Assembly (NCBI GenBank): GCA_902496595.1
Contig: CABVBV010000001.1
Coordinates: forward strand, 8,268 to 72,267
DNA from: an uncultured Eubacteriales bacterium
Lineage (GTDB): Bacteria > Bacillota > Clostridia > Oscillospirales > Oscillospiraceae
Direction: 5' to 3'
Length of the DNA: 64,000 bases
The position numbers and the translations under genes are program-made. This document shows positions 44,100 through 53,026 of this stretch, piece after piece. The stretch's first letter is position 1; each line of letters starts with the position of its first letter. The notes under the pieces were generated by a model that worked only from the letters and a program-made list of their open reading frames with translations, ran no database searches and had not been told where the DNA came from.

Positions 44100-45053
44100 T
44101 CAGGCCATGCCCGGGCTCCTTTTGCCCTTCAGGAAGGCCTCTATTATCTCCAGATACTCGTCCGGCTCGAAAGCGATGGGGTCTGTGAACCGGCTCAGGC
44201 CGTTGAAGCCCCCGTCGATCGTGGGCACGGAGGCGATCTCCGCGGCGTTCTCCGTCTTGAGCCCTCCGCCGTAGACCACGGGCAGCTCGCGGCCCAGCAG
44301 CTCGCGGCACTGCTCCTTCACATAGCCCGAGGCGAAGGCGACGTAGTCCGCGTCGGGAGTCCTCTTTCCGGGGCCTATGGCCCATACGGGCTCGTAGGTG
44401 AGGCAGACATTGTCCAGGAGCCGCGAACCGCGCAGCCCGCCCAGGCCGACCTCCAGCTGCTGCCTCAGGACGGCCCGGACTCTGGGCGCGTATTCCGCGA
44501 ACGCATCCGAGCCCTTCTGCTCCCCGGTCTCGCCCACGCAGTAGAGGATGCTCATGCCCCGGCCGAGGGCGCAGGCCGCCTCTTCGGCGCAGGCCCTGTC
44601 CACAGCCAGCCAGGCCCTGTGCAGCCTCCCGGGGTCTGACGCTATCTCCGGGTCGTAGTCCGACATCAGCCGGAACTTGTCCCTCCTCTCGTCGCTGTGC
44701 GCGACCAGGGAGTGCCGGCAGCCCAGGGACAGCATGGCGGACGCGGGCCTCGCTCCGGTCATCGCGCCATAGTCCCCTCCAGGCGCCGTGTCCCTCCGGT
44801 ACAGGCCCTGGCTCCCGACCTTCAGGCCCGGGCCGCAGCCGCTCTCACGCACGGCCTCCAGCGCAGGCACTATGCAGGACTCCGGGAAATAATAGGTCAG
44901 GTCTATGTCGCCGCGCCTGTCCAGGCCCAGCTCGACGCTCCTTTTTACAAGCCGCTTCGCCCACGAGACGGGATCCGGGTCTCGGCAGATGCCCCCGTAC
45001 TCCCCGGCCACCTCGAAGCGCTTGAGGTCTACGAAAAAGCGGTAAGCGCTCAT
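44100..45053 (-). CDS. triose-phosphate-isomerase-like sugar isomerase, paralogue 1
   Basis: The protein has 317 residues, clearly longer than glycolytic TIM (about 250). The TIM active site is present: lysine in VDLKRFEV near the start, histidine in SLVAHSDERR, glutamate in LTYEPVWAIGPG and the phosphate loop PVVYGGGLK. The extra length, and a second such gene at 60063-60989, argue for a pathway enzyme acting on a substrate other than triose phosphate, such as an erythrulose phosphate as in LerI/EryH. Its ATG overlaps the aldolase stop by 4 bases. It ends the operon controlled from the LacI-type intergenic region. Confidence 0.8.
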   Translation of the reverse strand: MSAYRFFVDLKRFEVAGEYGGICRDPDPVSWAKRLVKRSVELGLDRRGDIDLTYYFPESCIVPALEAVRESGCGPGLKVGSQGLYRRDTAPGGDYGAMTGARPASAMLSLGCRHSLVAHSDERRDKFRLMSDYDPEIASDPGRLHRAWLAVDRACAEEAACALGRGMSILYCVGETGEQKGSDAFAEYAPRVRAVLRQQLEVGLGGLRGSRLLDNVCLTYEPVWAIGPGKRTPDADYVAFASGYVKEQCRELLGRELPVVYGGGLKTENAAEIASVPTIDGGFNGLSRFTDPIAFEPDEYLEIIEAFLKGKRSPGMA

Positions 45054-46003
45054 CTCCACGCTCCCCCCGAAAAGTCCGCGGCCATGCCCGAACTGCGCAC
45101 GACGTTCCTGAGCTTGTGCCTGACCTCGTTTTCCCATGCGTTCCTGGCGAACTCCAGATAGGCCGTAGGAAAGTAGGTCTCGGGCCGCTCGGCGAAGAAC
45201 TGCCTGAGCGCCCCTGTATAGGCCAGCCAGTTGTCCACGTCCATGTTGGCCTTGCGCACGCCGCTCCTGCAGGCCTTGGCGATGTCCGCCTCGCTGCATA
45301 TGTGCGTGGGCTCTATCGCTCCGCCGTAGAGGTTTACGTACTCGCGCAGGGCGTCGGGCATCGAAGCCGCGCCGTGCAGGACGAAGGGGTAGCCCGGGCA
45401 GGCACGTACCAGCGCCTCGAGCCGCTCAAAATCAAGAGGCAGGTGCCCGCTCCCGGCGACGCCGCCGTGCGCCGTGCCGACCGACACGGCCAGGCTGTCG
45501 CAGCCCGTCTCGGCTATGAAGCGTTCCGCCAGCTCCGGGGAGGTGTACTCCACCCTATCGGTGAAGCAGCTGTCCTCCATCCCCGGAATGGAGCCCAGCT
45601 CGGCCTCGAGCCAGGCCCCGCGCTCGTGCGCGTACCCGGCCAGATACGCGCTGTTTCCGGCGTTCTCCCCGAAGCTCAGGGCCGAGCCGTCGTACATCAC
45701 GGCTCCGAAGCCGCGGTCTATCGCCGACTTCGCCTCCCGAACGTCTGAGCAGTGGTCGTGCTGGAGGAGCACAGGCGTCTTGCAGCGCCCGGCGTACAGC
45801 TTCACCGCCTCGAAATAGGTGTCGAAGTCCCTGGCATATCTCTCAGTCAGGCCCAGGATCTGGACAATAACCGGAGAGTCCTCGGCCTCGGCCGCCCAGA
45901 GCACGGCCTGGAGCGAGTCCAGGCTGCTTATGTTGAAAGCGGCAAGGGCGTAATCGCGCTTCACGGCGTGGGCGTAGAGCTCTTTGGCAGCAACTATCGG
46001 CAT
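45050..46003 (-). CDS. class II fructose-bisphosphate/tagatose-type aldolase
   Basis: The protein has 317 residues. Class II motifs are in place: LAAFNISSLDSLQAVLWAA at the start, zinc ligands in QHDHCSD, AVSVGTAHGG, LHGAASM and the phosphate-binding KANMDVD (family KxNxDTD). It cleaves a ketose bisphosphate or phosphate into dihydroxyacetone phosphate (or a relative) and an aldehyde. Two epimerases and a dehydrogenase precede it, and a TIM-like isomerase follows, so its natural substrate is probably an unusual sugar phosphate. Confidence 0.88.
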   Translation of the reverse strand: MPIVAAKELYAHAVKRDYALAAFNISSLDSLQAVLWAAEAEDSPVIVQILGLTERYARDFDTYFEAVKLYAGRCKTPVLLQHDHCSDVREAKSAIDRGFGAVMYDGSALSFGENAGNSAYLAGYAHERGAWLEAELGSIPGMEDSCFTDRVEYTSPELAERFIAETGCDSLAVSVGTAHGGVAGSGHLPLDFERLEALVRACPGYPFVLHGAASMPDALREYVNLYGGAIEPTHICSEADIAKACRSGVRKANMDVDNWLAYTGALRQFFAERPETYFPTAYLEFARNAWENEVRHKLRNVVRSSGMAADFSGGAWR

Positions 46004-46012
46004 ATCCCGGTC

Positions 46013-47035
46013 TCACGCCTCCAGGTTCACGATGACTTTCTGGAAACGCTCGGGGTGTTCTTCCATCTGTCTCAGGGTGGGGATGGCCTCCTCTATGCTT
46101 ATCTCGTGCGAGATGAGCTTCTCCGCATCGACAAAGCCGCCGGAGATGAGGTTTATGGCTCCGGGGAAGCAGTGGCTGGCATTCCGGGAGCCGAAGACGT
46201 CCACCTCTTTGCGGATGATGGCGTCCTTGTCGAAGACGAACTCCTTGTGCGTCCAGCCCAGGAGCACGATGCGGCCCGTGTTCTCGACGAAGTCGCACAT
46301 ATGCCGGCAGACCTCTATGTCACCGCAGGCCTCGTAGAAGCAGTCGGCGAGCTGGCCGCCGTTCACGCTCCTGATGTACTCGGCGAAGTCCTGCTTTGCG
46401 TTATTGCAGGCGTACTCTATGCCCATGGCCTTCGCGTACTCGAGCCTCTCGTCGTGGATGTCGCAGATGATGGGTATGCCGCCCCTGGCCTTGCAGGCGA
46501 GGGCGCTCAGGATGCCGATCGCCCCGCTGCCCGCCACGGCGCAGACCTCCCCGGGCTGCACGTCCAGGCGCTTGGTGCCGTTCAGGCCGATGGCCAGCGG
46601 CTCCACTATGCAGGCGGCGTTGTCGCTCATGTTCTCGGGCAGCTTGTGTATGAGGTGGATGGGGTGGCTGTGGTACTCCGCAAGCATTCCGTCCCGGTGT
46701 ACTCCGGTGCAGCGCAGGTGCTCGCAGTTGTTATAGCGGCCCCGCCTGCAGGAGTAGCAGACGCCGCAGGAGGTATAGGGCTCGCAAGTCACCCTGTCCC
46801 CGCGCTTCAGGCCCCTGTCGTTGTTCTCGTCTATCTCCACTATCGTGCCCACGGCCTCGTGCCCTATTATGACGGGGTAGCGGTAGTTGTCTGCAAGACC
46901 CATGAAGCCGTGTACGTCCGTGCCGCAGAAGCCGCACTTGTGCATCTTGATGAGCGCCCAGCCCTCTTCCACCTCGGGTATGGGCCTCTCGCAGAGCTCC
47001 ATACTGCCTCTCTTTTCCATATAAAGCGCTTTCAT
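46013..47035 (-). CDS. zinc-dependent medium-chain dehydrogenase
   Basis: The protein has 340 residues. Catalytic zinc residues lie in KCGFCGTDVHGF and GHEAVG; structural zinc in SCGVCYSCRRGRYNNC; the Rossmann GSGAIG follows. It resembles sorbitol/threonine/galactitol-type dehydrogenases that oxidise a secondary alcohol of a polyol or sugar phosphate to a ketone. Its ATG overlaps the preceding epimerase stop by 4 bases. In the operon it would make the ketose for the downstream aldolase. Confidence 0.88.
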   Translation of the reverse strand: MKALYMEKRGSMELCERPIPEVEEGWALIKMHKCGFCGTDVHGFMGLADNYRYPVIIGHEAVGTIVEIDENNDRGLKRGDRVTCEPYTSCGVCYSCRRGRYNNCEHLRCTGVHRDGMLAEYHSHPIHLIHKLPENMSDNAACIVEPLAIGLNGTKRLDVQPGEVCAVAGSGAIGILSALACKARGGIPIICDIHDERLEYAKAMGIEYACNNAKQDFAEYIRSVNGGQLADCFYEACGDIEVCRHMCDFVENTGRIVLLGWTHKEFVFDKDAIIRKEVDVFGSRNASHCFPGAINLISGGFVDAEKLISHEISIEEAIPTLRQMEEHPERFQKVIVNLEA

Positions 47036-47721
47036 TCATGTACCTCCAAACCGTTATTCTCGCTCTCGGATATGAGCTTCTGCATAAGTGTCAGCCTCTT
47101 CTCCCGGCCGGTTTCGGGGTCGAAGCAGCCCGGATAGCCGAGGACTACCCCGTCCAGCCCTCCTTCGACCAGCTGACGGATGTTGTCCGGGCCCACGCTG
47201 CCGTCCACCTCTATGAACAGGCTCCGGCCGCGCCCGGCCGCCATCTCGCGCAGCTTCCGGCACTTGTCCAGCACCGACCAGTAGAATTTGGAAGCGGGCT
47301 GCCCGGCCCTGACGCCCATGAGCAGCACGGCCTCTACCTCGTCCAGCAGCTCCGCCGCGTCCTCCGGCTCCTCATAGCTGTTGAGCGCGAGCCCCGGCAC
47401 GGCGCCCCGGCCCCTCAGCGACTGGAGCAGCCGGTGCGGGTGCTTCGTCGTGTCCGCGTGCATATATGCCACCTCCCCGGGGCGCACCTCATACATATCC
47501 AGCATCTTCTCCGGCTCATACGTCATGAAGTGCAGCTCGATGGGCAGCTTCGTGGTCTTCCTTATCATGTCCACATAGTCCGTCCCGCCCATGATCGGCC
47601 GGACGAAGCGGCCGTCCATGACGTCTATGTGTATCCTGTCGCAGCCCCGGCTCTCGAGCCAGGCGATGGTCTCCGCTACCCGGGCATAGCCCCCGGTGCA
47701 GATGGACGGCGAGAGAATCAC
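47032..47721 (-). CDS. ribulose-phosphate 3-epimerase family protein, paralogue 2
   Basis: The protein has 229 residues. HIDVMDGRFV and ELHFMTYEP carry the metal ligands, and FIEVDGSVGPDN the catalytic Asp; the phosphate-binding loop is GLDGVVLGYPGCF. It inverts the C3 centre of a ketose phosphate. The preceding gene is a second Rpe-like protein; two adjacent paralogues suggest two substrates or a route through D-allulose 6-phosphate or a tetrulose phosphate. Overlaps of 4 bases join it to both neighbours. Confidence 0.85.
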   Translation of the reverse strand: MILSPSICTGGYARVAETIAWLESRGCDRIHIDVMDGRFVRPIMGGTDYVDMIRKTTKLPIELHFMTYEPEKMLDMYEVRPGEVAYMHADTTKHPHRLLQSLRGRGAVPGLALNSYEEPEDAAELLDEVEAVLLMGVRAGQPASKFYWSVLDKCRKLREMAAGRGRSLFIEVDGSVGPDNIRQLVEGGLDGVVLGYPGCFDPETGREKRLTLMQKLISESENNGLEVHE

Positions 47722-48437
47722 GGCTTTCCTCCTCCTCTCTCGACGACGGCGAAACCGCCCTCGCGGAGCATGGATTTCACCAGAGCCAGGGTCGGGCCTA
47801 TGCCGCCCAGGGCCTTGTTGAAGCAGGTATAGGGCCCGCAGACTATGTCGTCCGCCCCGGCCCCGACTATCTCCATCAGGTTCTCGGGTGTGACGGCCCC
47901 GTCCACCAGAAAGCGCAGCGGAAGCCCCCGGGCGTCCCTCATGTCGCGCAGCCTGCGCAGCTTGTCCAGCGTCCTGGGTATCACAGGCTGGCCCTTGAAA
48001 CCGGGGTTCACTATGAGCACCAGCAGGAAGTCCAGGCTGCCGAGGAAGGGCTCCACCCTCGATATCGGGGTGCCGGGATTCACCGCCAGGCCCGCAAGGC
48101 CCCCAGTCCCTTTTATCCTCTTTATATACCCGGCCGTGTCCACCTCGTTCTCCACGTGGAAGGCCAGGCGCTCCCCGGGCCCGGGAGCCAGGTCTTCTAT
48201 GAGCGGCCCCGGGTCTTCCGTCATCAGATGGAAATCACAGGGCGCGTCCGAGAGGCCGCGTATGCACTCGGCCACGTCCAGGCCCCCCGTCATGTTCGGC
48301 ACAAAGTGCCCGTCCATGATGTCCGTGTGCATATAGCTGACCCCCGCCTCGTTTATCTGCCGTATTTCTCCTTCGAGGTCTCCGGGATCCGCGCAGAGCA
48401 TACTTGCGCACAGGCCGATTTCTCTTTGCATTCGCAC
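47718..48437 (-). CDS. ribulose-phosphate 3-epimerase family protein, paralogue 1
   Basis: The protein has 239 residues from a GTG at 48437, chosen because AGGAG lies 8 bases upstream; the next ATG is two codons further. Metal-binding HTDIMDGHFVPNMTGG, DFHLMTEDP and the FLVDGAVTPEN strand are all present, as in Rpe. It is first in the five-gene operon and about 95 bases from the divergent LacI-type regulator, which probably controls it. Confidence 0.85.
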   Translation of the reverse strand: MRMQREIGLCASMLCADPGDLEGEIRQINEAGVSYMHTDIMDGHFVPNMTGGLDVAECIRGLSDAPCDFHLMTEDPGPLIEDLAPGPGERLAFHVENEVDTAGYIKRIKGTGGLAGLAVNPGTPISRVEPFLGSLDFLLVLIVNPGFKGQPVIPRTLDKLRRLRDMRDARGLPLRFLVDGAVTPENLMEIVGAGADDIVCGPYTCFNKALGGIGPTLALVKSMLREGGFAVVERGGGKP

Positions 48438-48469
48438 TTTTCTTTCTCCTGTATCCAAAAGTTTTTGTG

Positions 48470-48497
48470 TTGCCTATTCGCGAATTAATGTTATAAT
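48470..48497 (+). promoter_or_regulatory. LacI-gene promoter with palindromic operator
   Basis: TTGCCT (48470-48475) and TATAAT (48492-48497) are 16 bases apart. Between them lies a perfect palindrome with a central CG, ATTCGCGAAT (48476-48485), the form favoured by LacI-family repressors. Binding there would block the regulator's own promoter and perhaps the divergent operon as well. Confidence 0.6.
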
Positions 48498-48531
48498 TGT
48501 AGTATAATCTTCACTCAGGCGGGGTATTGCA

Positions 48532-49572
48532 ATGACACTTAAAGAGATTGCCAGGCAAGCCAATGTTTCCATCTCCACCGTATCCAGGGTCATCAACGGG
48601 AAGAGCCCTTCGGCGGCCAGCCCCGAGGTTCAGCAGAGGATACTGAGCATCGCCCAGAGCTCGGGCTACACTCCGAACGCTGCGGCTCAGGATCTCAAAA
48701 ACAAGGGCAGGCTCCAGAGCGCCCAGAGGGCTGACCAGTCCATCGCAGTCCTCTTCGCCCGTATGCCCTTCGCGCTCATGGATCCTTACTTCTCCCAGCT
48801 GATGCAGAGCATAGAGGCCGCGGTCTCCGACACGGGCTACTACATAAAGTATATGTACTCGTCCGCGGACTTCGACAATCCCTCCATCCTCCAGGCCTTC
48901 ACCGAGGACAAGATGAAGGGCATCATCATCCTCGGCCGCTGCGAGAAGCGCATCGTGGACTACCTCACGAGGACTCAAGTGAACCTCGTCTACGTCGGCC
49001 TGAACGAATTTAACCCGAACTACGACCAGGTGCTCTGCAACGGTTACGACGTGGCCTTCGAGGCCGTCGGCTACCTCGTCCGCCAGGGCCACAGGAACAT
49101 AGGCTATGTCGGAGAGTCCGAAAACGAAGTCCGGTACAAGGGCTACTGCGCCGCCCTGGCCGCCAACGGCATAGAACTCAATCCCGACTACAAGGTCGAG
49201 GTCGTGCTCTCCTCCGAGGGGGGCTATGCAGGCGCCAGGAAGATAATGTCCCAGTCGAAGGGCATCACCGCCCTCTTCTGCGCGAACGACATGACCGCCA
49301 TCGGAGCCATGAGGGCCCTGAAGGAAGACGGTTACAGGATCCCGGACGACATCTCCATCATCGGCATCGACGACATACCGACCTCGCAGTATATGTCGCC
49401 CGCGCTGACCACCGTACACATTCCCATCGAAGAACTGGGGAACATGACCGTGAAGCTCCTCATCGACAGGATAGAGGGCAAGCACAGCCTCCCGGTCAAG
49501 GTGCTCCTCCCCTTCAGCATAGTCGAGAGGGAGACCTGCATACCGCAGGCCGAGCCCGGAAGCGCAAAATAG
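48532..49572 (+). CDS. LacI-family transcriptional regulator
   Basis: The protein has 346 residues. The N-terminal HTH and hinge read MTLKEIARQANVSISTVSRVINGKS, the LacI signature. The periplasmic-binding-protein-like core contains YLVRQGHRNIGYVGE and GITALFCANDMTAIGAMRAL, and the end IPDDISIIGIDDIPTSQYMSPALTTV is family-typical. It diverges from the epimerase operon and converges on the split-transketolase operon through a shared terminator. The inducer is probably a sugar phosphate of the neighbouring pathway. Confidence 0.9.
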   Translation: MTLKEIARQANVSISTVSRVINGKSPSAASPEVQQRILSIAQSSGYTPNAAAQDLKNKGRLQSAQRADQSIAVLFARMPFALMDPYFSQLMQSIEAAVSDTGYYIKYMYSSADFDNPSILQAFTEDKMKGIIILGRCEKRIVDYLTRTQVNLVYVGLNEFNPNYDQVLCNGYDVAFEAVGYLVRQGHRNIGYVGESENEVRYKGYCAALAANGIELNPDYKVEVVLSSEGGYAGARKIMSQSKGITALFCANDMTAIGAMRALKEDGYRIPDDISIIGIDDIPTSQYMSPALTTVHIPIEELGNMTVKLLIDRIEGKHSLPVKVLLPFSIVERETCIPQAEPGSAK

Positions 49573-49594
49573 GCAAAACCGGATAAATAAGCTA

Positions 49595-49629
49595 AGAGTG
49601 AATTTTCAGAGAAAATTCACTCTTTTTTT
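49595..49629. terminator. bidirectional terminator between the LacI gene and the RpiB gene
   Basis: A 12-bp stem (AGAGTGAATTTT / AAAATTCACTCT) with a 5-base loop is followed by six T residues on the plus strand; the A-rich start serves the minus-strand operon. Confidence 0.85.
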
Positions 49630-49630
49630 G

Positions 49631-50104
49631 TCATCTGAACAGCTCCTCCTCGAGCTGTTTGACTATCTCCTGCTGTCCGCCGCAGAACTCGCGCCGCCAC
49701 TGCGGGAAGTCCTGCATGAACTCCGAGGAGATGAAGATGTTCGCCATCTCCTTCGCCATGCCTGCGCCGACTATGAAGGCGCCCATGCACAGGATGTTCG
49801 CGTCGTTTATCTTGCGGCAGTACTCGGCCGCGTAGCAGCTCTCCACCACCGCGGCGTAGATGCCCTTGTGCTTGTTGGCCATGATGGACATACCCATGCC
49901 CGTGCCGCAGAAGAGGAAGCCGCGCTCGGCCTTGCCCTCCTGTATCATTTTCGCCGCGGCGGGCGCCGTGACGGTGTGCGGTTTGGGATGTTCCACGTCC
50001 GTCGTGCCCACGTCGAAGACCGTGTGGCCCTGCTCCCTGAGCATCGCCGCTATCTCCTCCTTGAGAGGGAAGCCGTTCTTGTCCGAGCCGACAACTATGT
50101 TCAT
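49631..50104 (-). CDS. RpiB/LacAB-family sugar-phosphate isomerase
   Basis: The protein has 157 residues, the usual RpiB length. The catalytic cysteine sits in FCGTGMGMS (Cys66), and NANILCMG-like NDANILCMG closes the site. The N-terminal GSDKNGF replaces the common GSDHAGF, so the phosphate or ring-opening residue differs. RpiB relatives isomerise ribose 5-phosphate, erythrulose 4-phosphate (DerI/EryI) or sulfo-tetroses (SqwI). It ends the twelve-gene operon just before the terminator. Confidence 0.85.
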   Translation of the reverse strand: MNIVVGSDKNGFPLKEEIAAMLREQGHTVFDVGTTDVEHPKPHTVTAPAAAKMIQEGKAERGFLFCGTGMGMSIMANKHKGIYAAVVESCYAAEYCRKINDANILCMGAFIVGAGMAKEMANIFISSEFMQDFPQWRREFCGGQQEIVKQLEEELFR

Positions 50105-50119
50105 GTCATGATCCTTTCT

Positions 50120-50851
50120 TCAGCCGCTGATGCAGATCACAGCGCCCATGATGATTATGTACAGGTAGCTCAGTTTGCGCATATTCTTCGCGTTTATCCT
50201 CTTGAGCACCGAAACTCCGACCGCTGCGGAGATGAGCACGGCCAGCACCATCGAGGCGCTGCCCACCACCGCGTCGGCGTTGAAGTTGCCGTACCAGATG
50301 TGCATACATACGGCGACCACCGCCGACGGGGCGAAGATACAGTTCATGTTCGCGGCGTAGCGCTTCGGGTCATAGCCGTATCTGGCCTGGCAATAGATGG
50401 CCGCAGCGGGGCCAGATACGTTGAATACCCCTCCAAAAAAGCCTCCGAGCCCGCAAAACACGGCCGCCTGCAGCGGAGTGCCCTTTATGCGCATGGCCTT
50501 TATGTCCAGCAGCTGTGTGACAGAGTAGGCTATGAGAAACACGCCCAGAGATATGCGCAGCAGCTTCGACTGAAGGTGCATCATCAGCACTATGCCTATC
50601 ACCTTCCCGATGGTCAGCATGATGCTGGGCATGACGACCTCTTTCCAGTCTATATATTTCCGAAGCGAGATGCTGATCTGGAACACCAGCACCAGCAGCG
50701 CCACCGATACTACGGCGGCAGCATTGTTGTACGGAACGAACAGCGTTGTCGTCGCCATTGCTATCATGCCGAAACCCATACCCAGACTGCTGTGTATGAA
50801 TCCGGCGAGGACTGCGGCGCCGAAGTACACCGCCAGTTGTTCTACGTTCAT
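50120..50851 (-). CDS. TauE/SafE-family permease
   Basis: The protein has 243 residues and seven or eight membrane segments. The two internal repeats start with VLAGFIHSSLGMGFGMIAM and GLGGFFGGVFNVSGPAAAIY, which fit TauE/SafE. Family members export sulfite, sulfonates or organic acids and are regular parts of taurine and sulfoquinovose operons. Beside a NitT/TauT-type importer this suggests that the pathway has a sulfonated or other strongly anionic end product. Confidence 0.8.
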   Translation of the reverse strand: MNVEQLAVYFGAAVLAGFIHSSLGMGFGMIAMATTTLFVPYNNAAAVVSVALLVLVFQISISLRKYIDWKEVVMPSIMLTIGKVIGIVLMMHLQSKLLRISLGVFLIAYSVTQLLDIKAMRIKGTPLQAAVFCGLGGFFGGVFNVSGPAAAIYCQARYGYDPKRYAANMNCIFAPSAVVAVCMHIWYGNFNADAVVGSASMVLAVLISAAVGVSVLKRINAKNMRKLSYLYIIIMGAVICISG

Positions 50852-50893
50852 ATCCTGACCCTTCTTGTGGCTGCGGGGCTTCGGGCCTTGCAG

Positions 50894-52216
50894 TTATTTT
50901 GCTCCGTTCGCCGCGTTCATGAACCTCCGGTGGAACTGCATGACTACGGCGTTCGACGTATACTGGGCCAGCAGCTCCGGCCCCGCGGTGACGACCACCC
51001 TGTCCGCCATGTCCAGATACTCCGGCTCCATGAGCAGGCGGTCTATATAGGGGTAATAGTTCTCTCCCTGCATATTGCAGATGATGAGCCTCGTGTCGGG
51101 CAGATTGGCCTGCCTCAGACAGTTCAGGTTGTGCCTTATCCCGTCCAGGCCGTCCGATGCCGGGTCGTCCAGGAAGCCCCTGTACCTCAGTATGTCCCTC
51201 GCCCGGGTATAGGCCGCGAACCTGTCCGCATTCAGCTCCGAGGCGGAGAGATAGTCGTTCTCAACCATATACTTCTGCAGCTGCTCGACGAAGAGCGGGT
51301 CGCCCGTCTCCTCGTAGGCCCGGATGAGGCCCGCCATCTGCATACTCTGCGAATGCCGGAACATCACGAAGCTGTTAATGAAATACGGCCTCGCCTGCAG
51401 CGCCAGCGCGGTCTGGTAGGGCTCGAACATGAGCGTGAAGTTCACGCGGTAGCCGTGCTCGTGGAGCATCAGCGCCAGATTGTGGCCGCGGAAGAAGTCC
51501 GCCGTCGCGCCCTCGTTGTAGCGCTTGGAAAACTTCTTGTCCCCCGTCATCAGCTCCGAGACGTTCGACGCATTGACGGGGCCGGTGTGCGGCACCTTTA
51601 TGACCACCCGGTACTTGGACAGCAGCTCCCTGAATCGCGCCGCCTCCTCAAGTATCTCGCTCTCGGAGGAGCCGAAGGGGTCGTTGAGCTCGACGCTTAT
51701 GTCGCAGCCCGGGCCCAGCATATCCCCGATGTCCTTGAGCACCTCGTCCCGGGTCTTGTACTTGCCTCCCACGTTCGCCTTGGGATTGTTTATGAACAGG
51801 TTGTAGATTATCGCGGGGTTGCAGGTCAGATTCGAGATGAGCTTCTTCATCGGCTCGACCTCATAGGGGTTGGCCGAGTCCGCGCTGAAGAGTATTTTCT
51901 GCGGCCGCTTCTTCCCGTTCCTGTCGTAGGAGATGTCCCTGACCAGGTCTGCCCTGACAGAGCCGTCCCCGTCGAACCCGTACTCGACGCGGAAACCCGC
52001 CGGAGTCTCGCCGGGAGCGACCTTGAAGTAGTCTATGACCTCCCTGAAGTTCTGCGTCACGCCCAGCGCGGCGCCGCGGAGCCTGAACTCGTCGTAGAGT
52101 TCGCGGCTTATCTCGTGTCCGATTATGCGCCCGACGTAGTCCTCGTCACCGGGAACCACGGGCAGCTTCCCGTCCCCTCCGAAGGCGGAGGAGAGCTTAT
52201 AGCGTATTCCTTCCAT
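50894..52216 (-). CDS. transaldolase-like enzyme
   Basis: The protein has 440 residues, longer than Tal (about 320) or fructose-6-phosphate aldolase (about 220). The barrel features are clear: KILFSADSANPYEVEPM, then LISNLTCNPAIIYNL, and VVIKVPHTGPVNASN, with Lys207 in the place of the Schiff-base lysine. An N-terminal extension of about 100 residues and a C-terminal helical part (after about 340) are unusual. It follows the two ABC ATPases and precedes TauE/SafE. It may transfer a three-carbon unit between sugars, as in transaldolase-dependent sulfoglycolysis, but its substrate is unknown. Confidence 0.75.
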   Translation of the reverse strand: MEGIRYKLSSAFGGDGKLPVVPGDEDYVGRIIGHEISRELYDEFRLRGAALGVTQNFREVIDYFKVAPGETPAGFRVEYGFDGDGSVRADLVRDISYDRNGKKRPQKILFSADSANPYEVEPMKKLISNLTCNPAIIYNLFINNPKANVGGKYKTRDEVLKDIGDMLGPGCDISVELNDPFGSSESEILEEAARFRELLSKYRVVIKVPHTGPVNASNVSELMTGDKKFSKRYNEGATADFFRGHNLALMLHEHGYRVNFTLMFEPYQTALALQARPYFINSFVMFRHSQSMQMAGLIRAYEETGDPLFVEQLQKYMVENDYLSASELNADRFAAYTRARDILRYRGFLDDPASDGLDGIRHNLNCLRQANLPDTRLIICNMQGENYYPYIDRLLMEPEYLDMADRVVVTAGPELLAQYTSNAVVMQFHRRFMNAANGAK

Positions 52217-52234
52217 TTCGACTTCCTTCCTCCG

Positions 52235-53011
52235 TTACCACCACTTTATCATATCCGTGATATGCTTTCTCATGTCGATGAACTCCTTGCAGGTGATATC
52301 ACGCGGATACGGCAGGTCGTTCACGAGCTCCTCCTTGATCTTTGCGGGCTTGTTGCTGAGGATGAGCACCTTTTCCGAGAGGTATACCGCCTCCTCGATG
52401 TTGTGCGTGATGAACACGACGGTGGTGCCGATCTCGCGCCAGAGCCTGAGCACCTCGTCCTCGAGGTAGAAGCGGAGCTTGATGTCCATCTGGCCGTAGG
52501 GCTCGTCCATGAGCAGCAGATCCGGCTCCATTGCGAAGGCCCGGCCGATTATTACGCGCTGCTCCGTGCTCGTGGAGAGCGAAGAGGGGTAGGCGTGCCT
52601 GAACTCCTCGAGGCCCAGCAGCTTTATTATCCGCTCCACCCTGGCTTCTATGACGTCCTTGGGCAGCTTTTTTACCTTCAGCCCGAACTTCAGGTTCTCC
52701 TCGACCGTCAGCCACGGGAAGGAGGAGGGCTCCTGGAAGACGAAGGCCAGGTTGTGCTTTTTGGGGTCGGCCAGCTCCCCGTCTATCTTCAGCGTGCCCT
52801 CCGAGGGCTCGTAGATCTTGGTGAGCAGGTTGAGGAACGTGGTCTTGCCGCAGCCCGTGGGGCCGACGACGCACACGAACTCGCCCTTCTTGATGTTGAA
52901 GGAGACATCGTCCAGGACATGGAGGGTACCGAAGTATTTGGTGAGATGGCTGACCTCGACCTTTACGGGGCGATCGTCCTGCACTGCCTTTTCGATTGTT
53001 GCTTCGCTCAT
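52235..53011 (-). CDS. ABC transporter ATPase A (NitT/TauT type), degenerate signature
   Basis: The protein has 258 residues. Walker A GPTGCGKT, Walker B LLLMDEP and an intact switch histidine (VVFITHN) are present. The signature is LSTSTEQRV instead of LSGGQ/LSGGM-x-QRV and the D-loop reads GQMD. The partner ATPase, next to it, has the reverse pattern, so the two probably form a heterodimer with one complete and one degenerate site. It energises import of the ligand bound by the lipoprotein at 55484-56680. Confidence 0.85.
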   Translation of the reverse strand: MSEATIEKAVQDDRPVKVEVSHLTKYFGTLHVLDDVSFNIKKGEFVCVVGPTGCGKTTFLNLLTKIYEPSEGTLKIDGELADPKKHNLAFVFQEPSSFPWLTVEENLKFGLKVKKLPKDVIEARVERIIKLLGLEEFRHAYPSSLSTSTEQRVIIGRAFAMEPDLLLMDEPYGQMDIKLRFYLEDEVLRLWREIGTTVVFITHNIEEAVYLSEKVLILSNKPAKIKEELVNDLPYPRDITCKEFIDMRKHITDMIKWW

Positions 53012-53026
53012 ATCCGTTGTTCTCCT

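Noticed and set aside
44100..45053. Glycolytic triose-phosphate isomerase
   Set aside because: There are two such genes, both about 60 residues longer than TIM and both in pathway operons, so neither is likely to be the housekeeping enzyme.
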